A stretch of 64,000 nucleotides of DNA from NCBI RefSeq assembly GCF_017874475.1, contig NZ_JAGGLO010000001.1:310001-374000 (forward strand), given 5' to 3'. Shown here piece after piece: positions 32,908 to 41,445 of this stretch. Within the stretch, counting starts at the first letter, position 1. Every line of letters starts with the position of its first letter. The DNA comes from Anaerococcus degeneri (lineage in GTDB: Bacteria; Bacillota; Clostridia; Tissierellales; Peptoniphilaceae). Under the pieces are notes generated by a model that saw only the letters and a list, made by a program, of their open reading frames with translations, did not search any database and had not been told where the DNA came from. The position numbers and the translations under genes were made by a program.

Positions 32908-33074
32908 GTGGAAATTAAGATTTTTAAGAAAGCTAGACTATTGTTTTTCGAATATAATTTGATATAACTGACTTATTAAACACCTTTAAGCTCAGACCCC
33001 AATATTCAAAATTCGGATGGAGGGGTTTTAAATTTTTTCTTTGTCTTAGTTTTTTAAAAAAAGTCAAATAAATA

Positions 33075-33102
33075 TTGTTAAAATCAAGGAAATTGATATA
33101 AT
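33075..33102 (+). promoter_or_regulatory. Promoter of the unknown membrane-protein gene
   Basis: TTGTTA (33075-33080), 16-bp spacer, TATAAT (33097-33102) with an extended -10 TG. It lies 17 nt before the ATG. Confidence 0.55.
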
Positions 33103-33119
33103 TATATAATGGAGACATT

Positions 33120-34289
33120 ATGGATATAGACGTAATAATAAATCAAATTTACAATTTAATATTAGATAACCAAATATTGGGTTTTGCCATAGGCGGATTT
33201 GTGGTTTTGCTTTTAATATTTATTATATCAAGGACGTTCAGGAAGTCTGGACTATTTTTAATAGCTAACACCTTTTTGATTGACTACACCATTAGGTCAC
33301 TTCCATTTGAAATCTATACCTATTATCCAATAGCTCAGCAAATAATAACTGGGCTTTATGTTGTTGGATTTTTAAATTTCCTTATCAGGGTAATAGTAAT
33401 GGTTGTAAAGATGAGCAAAAGGAAGACTAGTGAAGAAGAAAAGTCAAGCCTTCAAAATTTTATGGAATTTACAGGTATAGGCCCATTTTTCCTTATGCTT
33501 ATTATTAACCTAGTTAATTTTAATTCCTATTTACCAAAAAACATCATCTCACTTTTAACAAGCCTATCTTTTTTATATATGGCCTTCAAGACCCTTTATT
33601 CTACTTATTTATATTTAAGTGAAAAGGAAAGCCTCCCAATAAAAGACGATATGGATTTTGATGATATAAAGGCTTATCTTTATGATCCTGAAGACAAGAC
33701 AAGTAAAAATTATGGCAGGGTTGTAAGAAAGAATATAAATAATAATAGTACCCCTTCTAAAAAATCATCAGAGATTAATAATAAAGAAGGAAAAAAGCCG
33801 AGTTCTGCTAAACCTATTTCCATTTCTGAGATAAACAAAGAAGCAAAGAATATGGAAATGATAAAAAATATTGAAAAAGACATAACAGATAATGATGTAA
33901 TCAAATTAATGGAGGAATCAAATCCAAATATTACAAAGATTACTATTACAAACCTTAAAACAGGTGATGAACATTCCTACACTAGCAAGCGAGCTAATTT
34001 TTATATAAAAGAAGAACATGAATATAAAATAAGGCTAAGCTTTGACGATTATAATGATTACGACTATGGTAGGTTTATAGACCTTCTCATTGCTTATGGC
34101 GTTGAAAAAGAAATTTATAAATTTGAACTAACAGTCATTTCCAAACTTAATGAGGATTTTAAATTGGTATTTTTTGATCCAAGCCAAATTGTTGATATGG
34201 ATAAGGACGGGAGCGTAAAGCCTTCTGGCAGAGATATTTCAATGGTCTTCCCTAAATATAAGATAAACTTTATCAAGGGGAATTATTAG
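33120..34289 (+). CDS. Membrane protein of unknown function with cytoplasmic C-terminal domain
   Basis: 389 residues. The N-terminal 170 residues hold about four or five membrane helices (around 20-37, 45-60, 70-95, 118-133 and 140-162). A Ser/Lys/Asn-rich linker (about 185-240) leads to a soluble C-terminal domain (about 255-389), predicted mixed alpha/beta, ending in M-V-F-P-K-Y-K-I-N-F. I recognise no family. SD ggag and an extended -10 promoter support the start. The TraX-like gene begins directly after its stop, so the two form an operon. Confidence 0.75.
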   Translation: MDIDVIINQIYNLILDNQILGFAIGGFVVLLLIFIISRTFRKSGLFLIANTFLIDYTIRSLPFEIYTYYPIAQQIITGLYVVGFLNFLIRVIVMVVKMSKRKTSEEEKSSLQNFMEFTGIGPFFLMLIINLVNFNSYLPKNIISLLTSLSFLYMAFKTLYSTYLYLSEKESLPIKDDMDFDDIKAYLYDPEDKTSKNYGRVVRKNINNNSTPSKKSSEINNKEGKKPSSAKPISISEINKEAKNMEMIKNIEKDITDNDVIKLMEESNPNITKITITNLKTGDEHSYTSKRANFYIKEEHEYKIRLSFDDYNDYDYGRFIDLLIAYGVEKEIYKFELTVISKLNEDFKLVFFDPSQIVDMDKDGSVKPSGRDISMVFPKYKINFIKGNY

Positions 34290-35039
34290 ATGTGTGAAAA
34301 CAAGAGCTTTATGAAAGCTTGGCAAGTGGATCGCCCTTATTTAACAAGCGGTCATTTAAAAATAATCGCTTGTAGCGCCATGTTTTTAAGCCATTTGGCC
34401 CAATCTGAACTTTTATATATGATGGAGTTTACCAAGATTGCAGACTTATTTATGCTCATTGGGCGAATTTCCATGCCACTTTTTTCTTTTATGGCTGTTC
34501 AGGGAATTATTTTGACCAAGAATCGTGGAAAGTATTTGAAAAGACTTTTTATGTTTGCCTTGGTTTCAGAAATACCTTTTGACTTAGTATTTTCAGGCAC
34601 TGGTTTTTTTGTCTACAGTCAGAATGTATTTTTCTCCTTATTTCTAGGAGCCTTGATGGTTTATCTATGGGAAAAAATTTTGGCAAGCCAGACAAATATA
34701 TTCTTAAGATTAGGTTTTGGCTTTTTAATTTTTTTAGGATTTTATTTTTTAGCAGGATTTCTCATGACGGACTATGATTCGAGGGCAATTGTGGTTATAG
34801 CCCTGATATATCTTGCTAAAGAAAGCAGGCTTTTAACGGCTATAGCAATTCTAATAGGCTTTGCCTTTGAGGCAAGGATTGGTGGGGATTACTTATCGAT
34901 ACCTTACATGGTCTACCTTTCTATACCACTTATACTCTTATATAATGGCAAGAGAGGTACCTATAATAAGTGGTATTTTTATGCCTTCTACCCAGTCCAC
35001 TTGATACTTATTTATTTATTAAAAATTATATTATTATAA
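34290..35039 (+). CDS. TraX-family multi-spanning membrane protein
   Basis: 249 residues with about seven or eight membrane helices. TraX family (PF05857) cues: L-T-S-G-H-L-K-I-I-A near 19, then H-L near 35, R-I-S-M-P-L-F-S-F near 60, K-R-L-F-M-F-A-L-V-S-E-I-P-F-D near 85 and the C-terminal Y-P-V-H-L near 235. F-plasmid TraX acetylates pilin; chromosomal relatives in Firmicutes have unknown acyltransferase-like roles. Nothing else conjugative is nearby, so a transfer role is unlikely. The SD (aagggga) is in the end of the previous gene. Confidence 0.85.
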   Translation: MCENKSFMKAWQVDRPYLTSGHLKIIACSAMFLSHLAQSELLYMMEFTKIADLFMLIGRISMPLFSFMAVQGIILTKNRGKYLKRLFMFALVSEIPFDLVFSGTGFFVYSQNVFFSLFLGALMVYLWEKILASQTNIFLRLGFGFLIFLGFYFLAGFLMTDYDSRAIVVIALIYLAKESRLLTAIAILIGFAFEARIGGDYLSIPYMVYLSIPLILLYNGKRGTYNKWYFYAFYPVHLILIYLLKIILL

Positions 35040-35046
35040 GGAAAAT

Positions 35047-37140
35047 ATGAATATTACAGAAATTTTATCAAAAGAATTAAATATTAATGAAGAAAGAATA
35101 GAAAATGTAATTAAACTTCTCGATGAAGGCTCAACAGTTGCCTTTATAGCAAGATATAGGAAGGAAGTTACAGGAAATCTTACCGACGTTGAGATTAGAG
35201 AAATAGAAAAAAATCTTTCTAGACTCCGTAATATAGAAAAAAGACAAGAAGAAATTATAAAGTTAATTGATGAAAAAGGTCAGTTGACAGATGAACTCAG
35301 GGAAGAAATCCTTGCAAGTAATTCTCTAACCATTCTTGAAGATATCTACGCCCCATATAAATCAAGGAGAAAGACAAGGGCGGATATTGCCAGAGAATTT
35401 GGTCTAGAAGGATTTTTAGAGAAACTTCTTACAGAAATATCTGATCAAGAAGACGCTCTAGCAGCAGCTAAGGATTATTTCCAGGAAGGCCTAGAGGATG
35501 AGAAGGAAGTTATAGAAAGAACTCTTGATATCCTTGCAGAGGATATTGCAAACACCATTGATGCTAGAAATATAATTAGGCGTGACGGACTACTAAGAGC
35601 ATCTTTACTTACAAGTCTTAAGGCAGAAGAGGATAGTCTATACGAATCATACCATGATTTTTCTAAAAAATTAAAAGATCTCAAGTCTTTCCAGGTTCTA
35701 GCCATTAACAGGGCAGAAAAGGAAGACATACTTACTGTAAAAATCGAATTTTCAGACGCCTATAACAAAAGTTTAATTTACAAGCTTGTTAGCCAAGATA
35801 GGGACTTTAATCCTTATCAAAAAGAACTTGTAGAACTCACAATAGATGATGCTTACAAGAGATTGATGTTACCTTCAATTACAACAGAGCTACGTAATAA
35901 ACTCACTGAAGAGGCCAGTGATGAGTCTATAAGAGTTTTTGGAAACAATTTAAAGCCTTACTTACTTCAAAGACCTATCAAGGGCCAGGTGGTGATGGGT
36001 CTTGACCCAGGTTTTAGGACAGGATGTAAGGTAGCAGTGGTTGATAAAAACGGAAAATACCTAGACCAAGCTGTGATCTATCCAGTAGAACCTCACAAGA
36101 AAGAAAAAGAAGCAATTGCAACTTTAAAATCCTTGATTAAAAAATATGGAGTAACTTTGATAGCACTTGGAAATGCAACTGCTTCTAGGGAAACAGAACT
36201 TGTTGTAGATAAATTAATCAAGGAAGTAGATGGAGTTTCCTATGCCATAGTAAATGAGGCGGGTGCCAGTGTTTATTCTGCATCAAGCCTTGGTAAAGAA
36301 GAATTTCCTGACCTTGATGTTACAATCAGAGGTGCAATATCAATGGCAAGGCGACTCCAAGACCCCATGGCTGAACTTGTAAAAATTGAGCCAAAACATA
36401 TAGGTGTTGGCCAGTACCAACACGATCTTGATGGTAAAAAACTTGACGAAGAGCTAGCGAAGGTCGTAGAAGATGCGGTAAATGAAGTAGGAGTTGCTAT
36501 TAACAATGCCTCCTACAAGCTTTTATCCTACGTGTCAGGTTTAAATCAAAATCTCGCTAAGAGGATAGAAGAAGACTTCAAAGATGGCAAGATTGTATAT
36601 AGAAAGGACCTCTTAGATGTGAAGGGATTGGGCAAAAAAACCTATGAACTCGCAGCAGGTTTTCTAAGATTCCCATCATCACCAGAGATTTTGGATAACA
36701 CAGGAGTCCACCCGGAATCCTATAAGATAGCCAAAAAAATTCAGAATTTGGATTTAGATAAGATAGATGTAAAAAAAGTTGCCGAAGAACTAGAAGTAGG
36801 CATACCGACCCTAGAAGATATTATTGCAGAACTTAAGAAACCTGGACGCGATCCAAGGGAAGATAACCCAGAAGTCCTTACCAAAAAGGAAATAATGGGC
36901 ATAGATGATTTGAAAGTTGGCATGGTTCTTAAGGGCAAGGTAAGAAATATAACTGACTTTGGCGCCTTTGTAGATATTGGAGTTGGAACAGATGGCCTAG
37001 TCCATGTTTCAGAAATTTCCGATAAGTTTGTAAAAAATCCACATGATGAATTAACAAATTCACAGGTGGTAAGTGTTAGGATTATAGAAATAGATAAGAA
37101 AAAAGAAAGAATTGGTCTTTCAATGAGGAGTGTGAATTAA
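35047..37140 (+). CDS. tex: Tex-family RNA-binding transcription accessory protein
   Basis: 697 residues. Tex N-terminal domain (residues about 1-190, with V-A-F-I-A-R-Y-R-K-E-V-T-G near 31), YqgF-like RNase H-fold domain (G-L-D-P-G-F-R-T-G-C-K near 318), helix-hairpin-helix region (D-V-K-G-L-G-K-K-T near 525) and a C-terminal S1 domain (about 622-692, VGMVLKGKVRNITDFGAFVD). It binds nucleic acids and RNA polymerase. SD aagga. proS starts on its stop codon. Confidence 0.95.
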   Translation: MNITEILSKELNINEERIENVIKLLDEGSTVAFIARYRKEVTGNLTDVEIREIEKNLSRLRNIEKRQEEIIKLIDEKGQLTDELREEILASNSLTILEDIYAPYKSRRKTRADIAREFGLEGFLEKLLTEISDQEDALAAAKDYFQEGLEDEKEVIERTLDILAEDIANTIDARNIIRRDGLLRASLLTSLKAEEDSLYESYHDFSKKLKDLKSFQVLAINRAEKEDILTVKIEFSDAYNKSLIYKLVSQDRDFNPYQKELVELTIDDAYKRLMLPSITTELRNKLTEEASDESIRVFGNNLKPYLLQRPIKGQVVMGLDPGFRTGCKVAVVDKNGKYLDQAVIYPVEPHKKEKEAIATLKSLIKKYGVTLIALGNATASRETELVVDKLIKEVDGVSYAIVNEAGASVYSASSLGKEEFPDLDVTIRGAISMARRLQDPMAELVKIEPKHIGVGQYQHDLDGKKLDEELAKVVEDAVNEVGVAINNASYKLLSYVSGLNQNLAKRIEEDFKDGKIVYRKDLLDVKGLGKKTYELAAGFLRFPSSPEILDNTGVHPESYKIAKKIQNLDLDKIDVKKVAEELEVGIPTLEDIIAELKKPGRDPREDNPEVLTKKEIMGIDDLKVGMVLKGKVRNITDFGAFVDIGVGTDGLVHVSEISDKFVKNPHDELTNSQVVSVRIIEIDKKKERIGLSMRSVN

Positions 37141-38846
37141 TGAGATTATCAAATTATTATATGCCAACCCTAAGACAAGATCCGGTTGATGCAGAAACAG
37201 CCAGCCATAAATTGTTAGTAAGAGGTGCTTTTATTAGGCAACAAGCTTCAGGAATTTATTCCTTTTTACCTCTTGGACAAAAAGTTTTAAACAAAATTGA
37301 AACTATAGTTAGAGATGCAATGGATAGCCATGGAGCAATTGAGGTTTCAACTTCAATCCTCCAACCAAGACAAATTTGGGATAAGTCAACCAGATGGGAG
37401 ACCTTTGGTCCTGAGATGTTTAAATTAAAGGATAGACATGACAGGGAATACGCTCTAGGTCCAACTGCTGAAGAATCTTTTGTAGACCTTATAAAGGACG
37501 AACTAAATTCCTACAAACAATTACCATTAAATTTATATCAAATTGTTGATAAATTTAGGGATGAAAAGAGACCGAGATTTGGAATCAATAGGTCTAGGGA
37601 CTTCCTCATGAAAGATGCCTACACTTTTGATGCTGACCAAGAAGGCCTTGAAAAATCTTACATGAATATGTGGAAAGCCTATGAGGTTGCCTTTGATAAG
37701 ATGAAACTTGACTACAAAGTAGTTGAAGGCGACACAGGAGCCATGGGTGGTCGCAAATCACACGAATTTATAGCCCTTTCTGAGTCTGGAGAAGGAATTA
37801 TTCTTTATACAGAAAACAGTGATTCTGCCTATACAGATGAAAAAGCAAGAAGCATAATTCAAGCTATAAAAGAAGATGAAAAAGAACTAGAACTAATAAA
37901 AACAACTGACAAGAAAACAATAGAAGATGTTAGCGAATTTTTAAATGAAGATAAAATAAAATGCGCTAAGGCAATAGACCTTATTGTTGAGGGAGAGCCT
38001 GTATTTGTCTTTATACCTGGTGATAGGGAACTAAATATGGCAAAAATGATTTCTTATCTAAAGGTGCCAGAGCATGAAATTGAAATGGCTGACGATGAAA
38101 CAATCGAAAAATATACACAACCTGGCTACACAGGACCTATCGGCTTAGAAAATGCAAGAATTATTATAGATAAATCTCTTACACAAATTAATAACCTAGT
38201 AGTAGGAGCTAACAAGGCTGGTTACCATTATATAAACGCTAACTATGGCAGAGATTTCGAAGGCGAAACAGCAGAAGATTTAACTCTTGCAAAAGAAGGT
38301 GACCAAGCTTATGACGGATCAGGTGCATATAAGGCTGCTAGAGGGATAGAAGTAGGAAATATCTTCCAACTTGGAACAAAATATTCAGAAGCCCTTGAGG
38401 CTAATTTCTTAGACCAAAATGGGGTTTCTAAGCCATTTATAATGGGTTCTTATGGTATAGGTATATCAAGATCAATTTCTGCTGTTGTTGAGCAATACCA
38501 TGACGATAAGGGTATTATCTGGCCAACAAGCGTCGCTCCATTTGAAGTAATAATTACCCTAATTAAACCAAATGATGAAGAACAAGCAAACTTAGCTGAA
38601 AAAATCTATAAAGAATTAAAAGCAAAGAAAATAGATGTTCTTCTTGATGACAGAAATGAACGTCCAGGAGTTAAATTTAATGACAGGGACCTAATCGGTA
38701 TCCCATATAGGATTACCGTTGGAAAAGATGCCGTAAATTCTATTATCGAATATTCAACCAGAGCTGAAATGGAAAATAAAAACCTAGATGCTGACGAGGC
38801 AATAAAATTAGTTTGTGAAAATATCTATAAAGATTTGGAAGATTAA
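37140..38846 (+). CDS. proS: Prolyl-tRNA synthetase
   Basis: 568 residues, the bacterial class II type with an insertion (editing) domain between motifs 2 and 3. Motif 2 region with F-R-D-E-K-R-P-R-F-G near 140, the YbaK-like insert (about 230-380) and motif 3 G-S-Y-G-I-G-I-S-R near 439, then the anticodon-binding domain. It charges tRNA-Pro. The ATG overlaps the tex stop (TAATG); no T-box is present because the genes abut. Confidence 0.97.
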   Translation: MRLSNYYMPTLRQDPVDAETASHKLLVRGAFIRQQASGIYSFLPLGQKVLNKIETIVRDAMDSHGAIEVSTSILQPRQIWDKSTRWETFGPEMFKLKDRHDREYALGPTAEESFVDLIKDELNSYKQLPLNLYQIVDKFRDEKRPRFGINRSRDFLMKDAYTFDADQEGLEKSYMNMWKAYEVAFDKMKLDYKVVEGDTGAMGGRKSHEFIALSESGEGIILYTENSDSAYTDEKARSIIQAIKEDEKELELIKTTDKKTIEDVSEFLNEDKIKCAKAIDLIVEGEPVFVFIPGDRELNMAKMISYLKVPEHEIEMADDETIEKYTQPGYTGPIGLENARIIIDKSLTQINNLVVGANKAGYHYINANYGRDFEGETAEDLTLAKEGDQAYDGSGAYKAARGIEVGNIFQLGTKYSEALEANFLDQNGVSKPFIMGSYGIGISRSISAVVEQYHDDKGIIWPTSVAPFEVIITLIKPNDEEQANLAEKIYKELKAKKIDVLLDDRNERPGVKFNDRDLIGIPYRITVGKDAVNSIIEYSTRAEMENKNLDADEAIKLVCENIYKDLED

Positions 38847-38859
38847 TCCAAGATAGGTA

Positions 38860-38868
38860 TGATATAAT
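38860..38868 (+). promoter_or_regulatory. Extended -10 promoter before fba
   Basis: TG-A-TATAAT, 38 nt before the fba ATG. No clear -35 at the expected distance. Confidence 0.5.
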
Positions 38869-38906
38869 ATATAGAATTAAATAGGGCACAGCCCGGAGGA
38901 GATAAT

Positions 38907-39773
38907 ATGTTAGTTAATGCAAAAGAAATGTTAGACCTAGCCTATGAAAATGGCTACGCTATTGGACACTTCAATACAAATAACCTAGAATGGACAAAAG
39001 CAATCCTACTTGCTGCTGAAGCAAAAAAGACTGCTGTAATAATTTCATCTAGTGAAGGTGCAGCAAAATACATGGGTGGTTTCAAAACTGTTGCCAATCT
39101 TGTTAGAAACTTACACGATGCACTTGGAATCACTGTTCCAGTAGCAATCCACTTAGACCACGGTTCTTATGAGGGAGCAAAGGCTTGTATAGAAGCAGGC
39201 TATACTTCTGTAATGTTTGATGGTTCTCACTTCCCAATCGAAGAAAACCTTGAAAAAACAAGAGAAATTGTTAAACTTGCTCACGAAAAAGGCATCTCAG
39301 TAGAAGGTGAAGTTGGCGGTATCGGCGGAGAAGAAGACGGCGTTACATCTGCTGGTGAACTTGCAGACGTTGAAGAATGTAAAAACCTTGCAGCTTGCGG
39401 AATAGACTTCTTAGCAGCAGGTATTGGTAATATCCACGGTGTATACCCAGCTGATTGGCAAGGTCTAAACTTTGATAGACTTAAAGAAATTTCTGATGCA
39501 GTTAAAATGCCATTAGTACTTCACGGTGGTACAGGTATTCCTGATGATCAAATCAAAAAAGCTATCAGCCTAGGCGTTTCTAAGATTAACGTAAATACAG
39601 AATGCCAAATCGCCTTTGCCAAGGCAACTAGAGAATATATCGAAGCTGGAAAAGACCAACAAAGCAAGGGCTTTGACCCAAGAAAACTTCTTCTTCCAGG
39701 AACAAACGCAGTTCAAGCTTTAGTTGAAGAAAAAATTGATATGTTTGGTAGCGAAAATAGCGCTAATAAATAA
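38907..39773 (+). CDS. fba: Class II fructose-bisphosphate aldolase
   Basis: 288 residues. Zinc ligands are in H-L-D-H-G-S near 80, G-E-V-G-G-I-G-G-E-E near 134, G-I-G-N-I-H-G-V-Y near 176 and V-L-H-G-G-T-G-I near 204, all class II signatures. It cleaves fructose-1,6-bisphosphate to DHAP and glyceraldehyde-3-phosphate; the related tagatose enzyme cannot be fully excluded. SD ggaggaga. Codon bias suggests high expression. A terminator follows and stands right before rho. Confidence 0.93.
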   Translation: MLVNAKEMLDLAYENGYAIGHFNTNNLEWTKAILLAAEAKKTAVIISSSEGAAKYMGGFKTVANLVRNLHDALGITVPVAIHLDHGSYEGAKACIEAGYTSVMFDGSHFPIEENLEKTREIVKLAHEKGISVEGEVGGIGGEEDGVTSAGELADVEECKNLAACGIDFLAAGIGNIHGVYPADWQGLNFDRLKEISDAVKMPLVLHGGTGIPDDQIKKAISLGVSKINVNTECQIAFAKATREYIEAGKDQQSKGFDPRKLLLPGTNAVQALVEEKIDMFGSENSANK

Positions 39774-39783
39774 GATTAAATTG

Positions 39784-39806
39784 TGGGGCTTTAGGGCCCC
39801 TTTTTG
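39784..39806 (+). terminator. Terminator of fba, adjoining the rho start
   Basis: GGGGC/GGCCCC stem around TTTAG followed by TTTTTG. The rho ATG is only 10 nt further on. Confidence 0.75.
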
Positions 39807-39815
39807 TATAAAAAT

Positions 39816-41123
39816 ATGGATAATTTAAAAGACAAAAAACTAGTTGACCTCAGAGAAATTGCCAAAGATTTAGGCATAGAGTCAATTAGCAAGTATAGAA
39901 AAGATGAATTAATCAAGCTTATCGAAGAAGAAGAAAATAATAAGGAAGAAGAAAGCAAAGAAGCCAGAGAAAATGATCTTGGGGCTAAATTTGACTGTGA
40001 TGGTATTCTAGAAATATTACCAGACGGATTTGGATTTTTAAGGACTCAACTTTATGAATCTGGAGACGATGATATTTATGTACCACCAAAACAAATAAAG
40101 ATGTTTAGGTTGAAGACAGGGGACTATATCGAAGGGATTGCAAGAGAAAAACATGATAAGGACAAATTTTCTCCTCTAATTTTTGTCTCAACAGTAAATG
40201 GTATAAAACCAGCTGATGCCTTTAATAGGGATTTATTTGAAGATTTAACACCAATTTATCCAAATGAAAGAATAAGTGTGGAAACAGACCCTAAAAATAT
40301 TTCTGGAAGGATTATTGATGTAATTAGTCCAATTGGTCGAGGCCAAAGAGGTCTTATTGTTTCCCAGCCTAAAGCAGGAAAGACAACTTTAATTAAAGAT
40401 ATAGAAAGGTCTTTAGAAAAAAATTACCATGACCTAAAAATAATTGTCCTTCTCATTGATGAAAGGCCTGAAGAAGTTACAGATTTTATAAGGTTTGTAA
40501 ATGAATATAGGGATCCAGAAAATGTTTTGATGCGTACAGAGGTCGCTGCATCAACTTTTGACATGGCTCCACAAAGCCACATCGATATAGCAGAAATGGT
40601 TCTTGAGAGGGCAAAGAGATTCGTCGAAGAGAAAAAAGATGTGGTTATTCTTTTAGATTCCCTCACAAGGCTTGCAAGGGCCTATAACATAATGACTCCT
40701 CAATCAGGAAGAACACTTTCGGGTGGTCTTGACCCTCTTGCCTTAGTTGGTCCAAAGCAATTTTTTGGCGCTGCAAGAAATATTGAAAACGGTGGTTCAC
40801 TAACAATCCTCGCCACAGCCCTTGTTGATACAGGATCAAGGATGGATGATATGATCTTTGAAGAATTTAAGGGAACGGGTAATATGGAAATCCACCTTGA
40901 CAGACGTCTTTCAAACAGAAGGATTTTCCCAGCAATTAATATTGAAAAATCATCCACCAGACGTGATGACCTTCTATTAACTAAAGAAGAACTTGAAGCA
41001 GTTTATAAACTTAGAAAGTCTGACCTAAATACAACTGAATCAATAGTTGAACTTATAGATTGGATGAAGAGGACTAAGTCAAATAAACAATTTGTAGAAT
41101 TAATAAATTCATCTATCAAATAA
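39816..41123 (+). CDS. rho: Transcription termination factor Rho
   Basis: 435 residues from the ATG at 39816; a TTG four codons upstream lies in the fba terminator. N-terminal SAP-like Rho_N domain (L-V-D-L-R-E-I-A-K-D-L-G, residues 9-20), acidic linker, RNA-binding cold-shock domain (G-I-L-E-I-L-P-D-G-F-G-F-L-R near 60), and ATPase domain with P-loop S-Q-P-K-A-G-K-T-T near 183 and Walker B V-I-L-L-D-S-L-T-R near 275. There is no Shine-Dalgarno in front of the start, and a terminator hairpin ends 10 nt before it. Confidence 0.95.
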   Translation: MDNLKDKKLVDLREIAKDLGIESISKYRKDELIKLIEEEENNKEEESKEARENDLGAKFDCDGILEILPDGFGFLRTQLYESGDDDIYVPPKQIKMFRLKTGDYIEGIAREKHDKDKFSPLIFVSTVNGIKPADAFNRDLFEDLTPIYPNERISVETDPKNISGRIIDVISPIGRGQRGLIVSQPKAGKTTLIKDIERSLEKNYHDLKIIVLLIDERPEEVTDFIRFVNEYRDPENVLMRTEVAASTFDMAPQSHIDIAEMVLERAKRFVEEKKDVVILLDSLTRLARAYNIMTPQSGRTLSGGLDPLALVGPKQFFGAARNIENGGSLTILATALVDTGSRMDDMIFEEFKGTGNMEIHLDRRLSNRRIFPAINIEKSSTRRDDLLLTKEELEAVYKLRKSDLNTTESIVELIDWMKRTKSNKQFVELINSSIK

Positions 41124-41124
41124 C

Positions 41125-41152
41125 TTGATATTAATATTTGAGCAGGTATAAT
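41125..41152 (+). promoter_or_regulatory. Promoter of rpmE
   Basis: TTGATA (41125-41130), 16-bp spacer, TATAAT (41147-41152). Confidence 0.65.
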
Positions 41153-41189
41153 TTATATTGCTTATTGAAATGGAAAATAGAGGTGAATT

Positions 41190-41393
41190 ATGAATAAAGA
41201 ATTACATCCAGAATATCACCAAGCCAAAGTAACTTGTATGTCATGTGGCAACGAGTTTACTGTAGGTTCAACAGAAGAAGAAATCAAAGTAGAAGTTTGC
41301 AACAATTGTCACCCATTCTACTCTGGTAAACAAAGAACTGCTGAACGTGGTGGTAAGGTAGAAAGATTTAACAAAAAATACGGTAGAAAATAA
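41190..41393 (+). CDS. rpmE: 50S ribosomal protein L31 (zinc form)
   Basis: 67 residues. C-M-S-C near 16-19 and C-N-N-C near 38-41 make it the zinc-binding type; F-Y-S-G-K-Q-R-T near 46 and G-R-V-E-R-F-like G-K-V-E-R-F-N-K-K-Y-G are family marks. SD gaggtga. A terminator hairpin begins 16 nt after its stop. Confidence 0.96.
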   Translation: MNKELHPEYHQAKVTCMSCGNEFTVGSTEEEIKVEVCNNCHPFYSGKQRTAERGGKVERFNKKYGRK

Positions 41394-41408
41394 TAGTATG
41401 AAAGATAA

Positions 41409-41435
41409 TAAGGTAAGGCAACTTACCTTATTTTT
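41409..41435 (+). terminator. Terminator of rpmE just before prmC
   Basis: TAAGGTAAG/CTTACCTTA perfect 9-bp stem with a GCAA loop followed by TTTTT. Confidence 0.8.
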
Positions 41436-41445
41436 GTGTAAAATA

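Larger units (their letters stand above)
32783..33119. other. Structured intergenic region, possible small RNA
   Basis: 337 bp without a gene I can support. It contains a perfect 16-bp hairpin (32865-32880 with 32892-32907, 11-nt loop), a TTGACG box at 32843, a terminator-like ACCCC/GGGGT hairpin at 32996-33026 followed by a T-rich run (TTTTAAATTTTTT), and then the promoter of the next gene. A transcript from about 32870 to 33038 would be of small-RNA size; no coding frame fits. Confidence 0.4.

Noticed and set aside
34290-35039. Conjugative or mobile element suggested by TraX similarity
   Set aside because: No relaxase, coupling protein, integrase, transposase or attachment repeats are nearby; both flanks are housekeeping genes.
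37120-37142. T-box riboswitch expected before proS
   Set aside because: The gene starts on the stop codon of tex, leaving no room for a leader; no T-box motif is seen.
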